Source: Silene latifolia (taxonomy: Eukaryota; Streptophyta; Magnoliopsida; Caryophyllales; Caryophyllaceae). From it: a stretch of 64,000 nucleotides of DNA. A program made the translations under genes and the position numbers. The stretch spans positions 120,862,269 through 120,926,268 of the forward strand of contig NC_133534.1 in assembly GCF_048544455.1 (NCBI RefSeq). The letters run 5' to 3'. The notes below the pieces were generated by a model. That model had not been told where the DNA came from and did no database searches. It saw only the letters and a program-made list of their open reading frames with translations. The first letter of the stretch is position 1. Every line of letters begins with the position of its first letter. Below, piece after piece: positions 58,196 to 64,000 of the stretch.

Positions 58196-60645
58196 TGTAG
58201 ATACCCAGTATCTGCTGAGACTCCAAAAAACACCCGATGATTATCGGACTACAACATGTTTTGGAATCGGGGCGTTTGATCGACAGTTTGTGTACAACTT
58301 TACGTCGGAAAACTTAAAACGATTTCGAAAATAAAAAATTTCAAAACATTTCAAAAATACCTGGAGTGTTTAATGCACGACGACGGGGTCGCAATGACAA
58401 TAACTAGAGTCAAAACCGACACCGGACCAAAACCGACTCAAAAATTCAAATCCCGACCCCAACAACGAGTCAAACCGAGTCAACCACAAAAAACAAACAT
58501 TTCAAACCTTCTACCTTATGTTTTCCTTGGTTCATGTTGGTCAAGTACCAAACATGTGACTTCAAACCTAGGATAGAACAAATCATGATTGTGTTTGTTG
58601 TGAAAGTGACAACACAACTTGAAGAACCGCGACGTGGCTCACGCCTCTTTGAGCAGCCCAAGTGGCCACGTCGCTCAAAACTCACATAACCACTCATTTC
58701 CCTATAAATACCCCTCAAATGCCAACCATTTGAGACTTACGCGAGTGTCTGCCCCCTCTTTCTCCCTTAAAATTCTCGACTCGACTTAAGTCACAACTCG
58801 ACGCGTATTTACGACCTACCGATCGTAAACATGAGCCTTACACATTGTTTGGTACCGTCATCGTGCATTAAACCACTTGACCAACCATTTCGACCACTAC
58901 ACCATCACTAAAGCTTAAAACACTCTTTTTACTTACCAAAATGGTTTTAAACCGAGTTTTTTCCGATCAAACGAGTTTTTACAATTACGTCGGTCACTCG
59001 CCATAACCAAACATGTAAGTATGAGGGTTTAAAAATCCTCTTTTATTATGTTTTCATTCGTTTCATGACTATAACATGCTAAAACATGCATAACATGAAC
59101 CAAAACATGGAATAAACGAGCCAAAACTGATTTTTGGTTTGAGGCAGAAGCCCCTTAGGTCGCCAACTAACCCGCGCCTAAATTGGGTATTCAGACCAGA
59201 GATCAACCGTGTTTGTTCTCGTTATTTCCCTTAATCCATTTTTCATATTTGTAATCGGTTTTCACCATTTCAAGTATTTTTGAACCATTGTTGTTTTATT
59301 TCACATGTTTAAACCATAAAGCATTTTTCACCCTTGGTTCCTCATACCATGACGGTTAAATCCGTGTTTCGGTGATAATATTTGGTTAATGACATTTAGA
59401 AGGTATTTTAAAGCCTTTTATTTCATTTCTTTACATTTTCAAACAAACATATTAGTCACCAACACAAAGTCATCCTTGGTTCTACATACCATGCCGGATT
59501 TTAACCCGGGTACGATGACGAGTATCGACTAATCACATTCAAATGGACTTAAAACAATTAGTCCATAATCATTTTCAAAACTATTAATGTCAAGTTTTTC
59601 AAATCGAACCCGACACCGAATATTATCAAAATAATGATGATTATTCGAGTCTAGTTCTTCAAATCGACAAATGCGGTCTAAACGACCCCTTCAAATCAAA
59701 CCGGGTTCAAATACCCATTTTCAACACGTTTTATATAGTTTTCTAAAAGGTCAGAACAAGGCACATAAACCGTGGGCTAACCCGCGCCTAAACATGCTCT
59801 CCATTTCTCATTTTCAAAACCAGAGGGAGGCCCCATACACTGCCGGCTGGTTCGCGCCTCATATAGCCATCTGGTGCAGGGCCTGTTCCCTTCCAGCATT
59901 AGTCTAGGACGATCCCGACTCCGGTTAACCCGAATATAGGACGGATCAAATGACTATTTGATTATCCAAAACCATATATGCAAAATGCCTTACTAAGACA
60001 AATGGATCATGTTATGCACCCTAAACCTAATACGGTAAATGGATGTTTAATTTCCGTCTTGCATGCAAATCAACCATTAATCCAACTCGACATCTTATAC
60101 TTGATACTTGGATTAAATCAACCGACTTAGAAAGCTCTCACATGTTAGGTTTAAATTATTGGATGTGCATTCATGCATTTAACCCGTTTTATCAACTTTT
60201 GCATTCAACCAACCGAGATCGATCAGTAGAGGCCGCTAACGCGGGCGGGATTGGGTGTCTGATTAAAGGGCTTCCCAATACATACCTTCACCTCTTACCC
60301 AGAAACTTTGGATAGTGGACGACCTTATCCAGGGCGTACATGAGTCATTCTGGAGATAGGATGCTAAAGAGGGACGATTTCCTTATCTTTAGTACCTATG
60401 TCAAACGCTGCTTTGTGCTTCGATTTGACCGAGGTATAAAGTGGAATTCGAACGGGTTCCAGGCATCCCACAAATGCTTGGTGGCGACTCCGAACATCTC
60501 TAATCGTTTAGAGACCCTTACCGAGACGAAACCGACCAATCTAAAACGATCCGGTTGAAAGCATTTTTACGCCGCCGAGCGTGGCTTTCAAAAAGACCGC
60601 TATACGTCCACAGATTGGCCTGGCGTGTAGGTGGCTATGTCCATA
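58196..60645 (+). repeat. 3' LTR of element F
   Basis: 2450 bp, ending CCATA where the 5' copy has CCACA, then ATTTG. It has a segment near 60066-60118 bounded by AAATCAACC repeats that the 5' LTR lacks. TATA box at 58703-58710. Confidence 0.92.
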
Positions 60646-62903
60646 ATTTGTTACTAGACTTGGGCTATTTTCTTGAAAAATTGCCCCAATGTTATCACAA
60701 TACAAAGTGATAGGATCATCGGCGGTAGGAACTACCTTCAGTCCCTCTAAAAATTGCCTAATCCCATTGCCCATAGGTAGAAAACCTCTCTTGGAGTTTT
60801 TCATATTGAATCGGTCAAGAATCTTATCGATATACGCTTCTTGACTCAATGCTAATATCCTTTTGGATCTATCCCTATATATCCGGATACCCAAGATGCG
60901 CTGAGCTTCTCCCAAATCTTTCATTTGGAAGTTATTTCCCAACCACTTTTTAACAGAAGCAAGCATATCAACATCATTCCCAATGAGTAATATGTCGTCC
61001 ACATAAATAAGTAAGAAAACAACTTTACTCCCACTAAACTTCATGTATAAACATGGTTCCTCAACACTTCGAGAAAAACCATTCTGTTTAATAACATGAT
61101 CAAAATGATGATTCCAACTCCTTGACGCTTGCCTAAGACCATAAATGGATCTCTTAAGTTTGCATACTTTGTTAGGATTTTTAGGATCCACAAAACCCTC
61201 AGGTTGTGTCATAAACACTTCTTCTTCCAGAACCCCGTTCAGGAAAGCGGTTTTGACATCCATTTGCCATATCTCATAAACCTGAAATGCAGCAATCGCT
61301 AACATTATCCAAACAGATCTAAGCATCAAAGCTAGTGCAAAAGTTTCATCATAGTGTAAACCATGAACCTGAGTGAAACCTTTTGCCACCAATCTAGCTT
61401 TATAGACATCCTTATGTCCATCCATGCCGATTTTAATCTTGAATATCCACTTACACTGAAGAGGTCGAACATCTTTAGGTAAGTCAACCAGGTCCCATAC
61501 CTGATTATCGTACATGGAATCCATTTCGGATTGCATGGCCTCGAGCCATAGCTTAGAGTCAGAACTCGTAATAGCTGCTTTGTAGGTCTTTGGTTCATCA
61601 CTTTCCAAAAGTAAAACCTCATAGTCACCATCTTCCTCGATAACACCAAGGTATTTATCAAGCTGGCGACTAACCCTTTCTGACCTTCTAGGTTCAGAAG
61701 GAACAATAACTGATTCAGACGTAGAAGGAACTTCTTCCTACACTGTCACATCAGTTTGTGGCTCTTGAACTTCGTCAAGTTCAAATTTTCTCCCACTCTG
61801 TCTTCTAGAAATAAACTCCATTTCTAGAAAGACAGCTTCACGAGCAACAAACACTTTATTCTCATTACTATTGTAGAAGTAATATCCAGAAGTTTCCTTA
61901 GGGTAGCCTACAAAAATACATTTTTCAGAATGAGGTGCAAGCTTATCGTCAGACTTGCTCTTGACATAAGCATCATAACCCCATACTTTTATGTATCGCA
62001 GATTCGGGACTTTCCCTTTCCATATCTCATATGGAGTTTTGTCAGTTGCTTTAGTGGGACTTTTATTAAGTGATTGTACATCAGATAAAATGGCAAAACC
62101 CCAGAATGACTTAGGTTACTGTGTTTGACTCATCATCGATCGAACCATATCTAATAAAGTTTGATTCCTCCTTTCACCCACACCATTTAATTGTGGTGTG
62201 CCAGGAGGAGTTAAATGAGATACAATACCGCAGTTTTTAAGGTGATCTTTAAAGTCATTGCTTAAATATTCCCCACCACGATCTGATCGTAATGTTTTAA
62301 TATTCTTATTAACTGGTTTTCTACTTCATTCTGAAACTCTTTCAACTTATCAAAAGCTTCACTTTTATACCTCATTAAGTAGATATACCCGTATCTACTC
62401 ATGTCATCGATAAAAGTAATGAAATAGTCATAGTTACCTCTAGCAGTGACTGTCATTGGACCACATACATCGGTATGTATTAAACCCAATAACTCACTAG
62501 CTCGAGATCCTTTTCCTTGAAAAGGTGAACGAGTCATCTTGCCAAGTATACAAGATTCACATGTACAAAATGATTCGAAATCAAAAGGTTTAATTACATC
62601 AGTCGACACTAGTCTTTTAATGCGCTTCTCGTTGATATGTCCTAATCGACAATGCCATAAATAAGATTGATCGGGATCACCTATTTTGAGTCTTTTATTA
62701 TCTAAATGATAAACATCGTTGCAAGTGTATTGAATATAAATTCCATTGATCGAAATAGCTTGGCTATATACAATCCCATTAAGTGAAAAAGTACAACACT
62801 TGTCTTTAATTAGAAAGGAAAACCCTTCTGTGTCTAACACAGATACGGATATAATATTTCTAGATAGCGTTGGTACAAAATAACAATTATTAAGATGCAA
62901 CTC
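60646..62903 (-). pseudogene. pol of Copia element E (integrase, reverse transcriptase, part of RNase H)
   Basis: The minus strand encodes a GAG-pre-integrase region with an HHCC-type motif (LWHCRLGHINEKR, CTCESCILGK), integrase (HTDVCGPM; SDRGGEYL after a frameshift near 62300), a linker, and reverse transcriptase (LQCKWIFKIK, MDVKTAFLNG, QPEGFVDP, YVDDILLIGND). After KRGFLPMGNGI the frame jumps at about 60755 to EGLKVVPTADDPITLYCDN, so a stretch of about 150-180 residues usual between RT and the RNase H end is deleted. A TAG interrupts near 61738. The last codons lie at 35811-35979 across element F. Gag and the 5' LTR are not in view because another LTR starts at 62904. Confidence 0.9.
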
Positions 62904-63437
62904 TGATGTGATTCATAATTGCGCACATTTAGTCCCTTAATTGAGCCCATTTTTAATACTAATATAACATTCCATAGCCATTTTATCCATCAAATGCTTT
63001 CTATTTTGCATTCCTAGTGCATTTTGTATGTTTTGTAGGAAAGAAGGTAATTAGGCGGAAATTCCCATCTTTAATGTATAGTTGGAAGCTTGTTGACGAT
63101 ATTTGATGGACTAGTATGAAGAGGAGGCAAGAATGATGACCAATAATGTAGGAATAAATAGTATATAGAAGGATCATAGGGTTAAAAAGCAAGGATGACG
63201 AGAAGGAAGTCAATGCAAGAAGAAATTGCTCGGAACCAAACCAAGGGTTGCTCCTTTGGCTCTAAACGTATGCTATATGGAACGGCGTCAAAAAAAAGTG
63301 ATCTAGGCTTTTGAATCACTCCAGTAGGAGTCCGGATCAGAAAAAGACGTCCGTTTTACAATCCGAGGTCAAATAAAGAAGCAATCCGCCAATCCGCTCG
63401 TCCCGAGACCCAATCCGCTCGTCTGCTACAGGACGCT
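62904..63437 (+). repeat. Athila-like LTR H, start only
   Basis: TGATGTGATTCATAATTGCG begins an LTR like those of elements A-D, inserted into Copia E pol; AACTC (62899-62903) would be its target duplication. The 3' part is cut at 63438, inside a palindrome cluster (63340-63437). Confidence 0.75.
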
Positions 63438-64000
63438 TGATACCCGTCGTGAGGTGTCAAAAATAAGATTTATAATTTCCAACTACAACTATAGCTAGTG
63501 GCAGTCGGGTCGAACCACAGAGAGGGAGATGTAAATTCTAGTTGTCTAAATTCAGTCTAAAGTAACAAGTATGGGGGTTGAGTTGATTTGGTCTAAAGCT
63601 AAGAATAAATAAAAACAGTAAACTAAAAAGATGGCTTAAACAGATAAAGAAGGGATACTAGGATGGTCGGTTCATTAAAGCTTCAGCGGCAGCATACTAA
63701 GTCGGTCTGAATCAAACACAAGTGAGGCGGGAAACAAGAGGTCCTCTCGGTCCACTCTTAACAGATAGCATCTTTCGATCTCGCTATAGGTCCCTAATAT
63801 CACTAATACTGACTCTCGTCCTGAAAAGTGACTAACGGTCTAAACTATACCTATCTTTCGACCTCAGCACAGTTTAGTCATCTTAATTGGTGGTCAAACA
63901 ACTTTCCCTATCTTTCGATCTAATGTGTCAGTCATAAATTAAGCATCTAACTGGTCGCATGCATTCGATTCGTTAAATACAACATTAAAATCAATTAAAA
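63438..64000 (-). repeat. putative LTR I in minus orientation, truncated by window end
   Basis: It starts TGATACCCGTC on the plus strand. The minus strand ends with blocks like LTR ends (GTGGTTCGACCCGAC, AAATTATAAATC). CTATCTTTCGAT(C/A) is repeated three to four times at 63770-63925. ACGCT (63433-63437) would be its target duplication. Family not assigned; no gene is seen to the window end. Confidence 0.55.

Larger units (their letters stand above)
35980..60645 (+). mobile_element. Tat/Retand-like Ty3/gypsy element F, 24.7 kb with a LINE inside
   Basis: The LTRs at 35980-38388 and 58196-60645 begin TGTAGATACCC. The 5' copy ends TGTCCACA and the 3' copy TGTCCATA, explained by one C-to-T change. 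The 5-bp target duplication ATTTG is at 35975-35979 and 60646-60650. Inside are a PBS, tandem repeats, gag, protease, reverse transcriptase, two RNase H domains, integrase, LINE G, a reverse-strand ORF, more tandem repeats and the PPT AAAGTGGGGGCTC. The second RNase H and the 3' reverse-strand ORF place it in the Tat lineage. Confidence 0.93.

Overview
This window is plant nuclear repeat DNA. It is one stack of retrotransposons inserted into each other, and I see no host gene. The Athila-type and Tat/Retand-type Ty3/gypsy elements, the Copia element and the plant L1-type LINE all point to a flowering plant. A Tat element with a reverse-strand plant-mobile-domain ORF and amplified tandem repeats resembles elements described from Silene and other Caryophyllales, but that taxonomic hint is weak inference.

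Layout, by nesting. The oldest layer is Athila-like element B on the minus strand (7685-11672 and 32463-33746). Its 3' LTR is cut by forward Athila-like element A (1-7684). Its ORF2 is cut by element C (11673-32462, target duplication AGTCT). Its spacer is cut by Copia element E (33747-35979 and 60646-62903, minus strand). Element C contains an almost intact Athila-like element D (14098-25117, target duplication GTGTT) and a solo-LTR-like insertion (about 26740-28101). Copia E contains the 24.7-kb Tat-type element F (35980-60645, target duplication ATTTG), which in turn contains LINE G (47544-52284, 16-bp target duplication). Near the right edge Copia E is cut by another Athila-like LTR (62904), which is itself cut by a minus-strand LTR (63438).

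The Athila-like elements share one plan: LTR, tRNA-Asp primer site, gag plus aspartic protease (except C), a non-coding spacer, a second ORF of the ATHILA ORF-1 type, a long 3' UTR, a polypurine tract and an LTR. None carries reverse transcriptase, RNase H or integrase, so they look non-autonomous. The second ORF in A, B and D begins like the histone H3 tail (ARTK, then KAP.K) and ends in an acidic tail. Clusters of short GC-rich palindromes (core CG-NN-CG) occur both in the LTR upstream of its TATA box and in the spacer upstream of the second ORF.

Tat element F encodes gag, protease, reverse transcriptase, two RNase H domains and integrase. It is decayed by stops, most of which look like C-to-T changes, and two catalytic Asp of its reverse transcriptase are substituted. 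Downstream it carries a reverse-strand plant-mobile-domain ORF and several tandem arrays. One array is a run of nine hairpins whose stems show compensatory base changes.

The points most worth a second look are the H3-like N-terminus, the covarying hairpin array at 56593-57188, the palindrome clusters at two promoter-like positions, and a primer-binding site in element C that extends to about 52 nt of tRNA-Asp complement.
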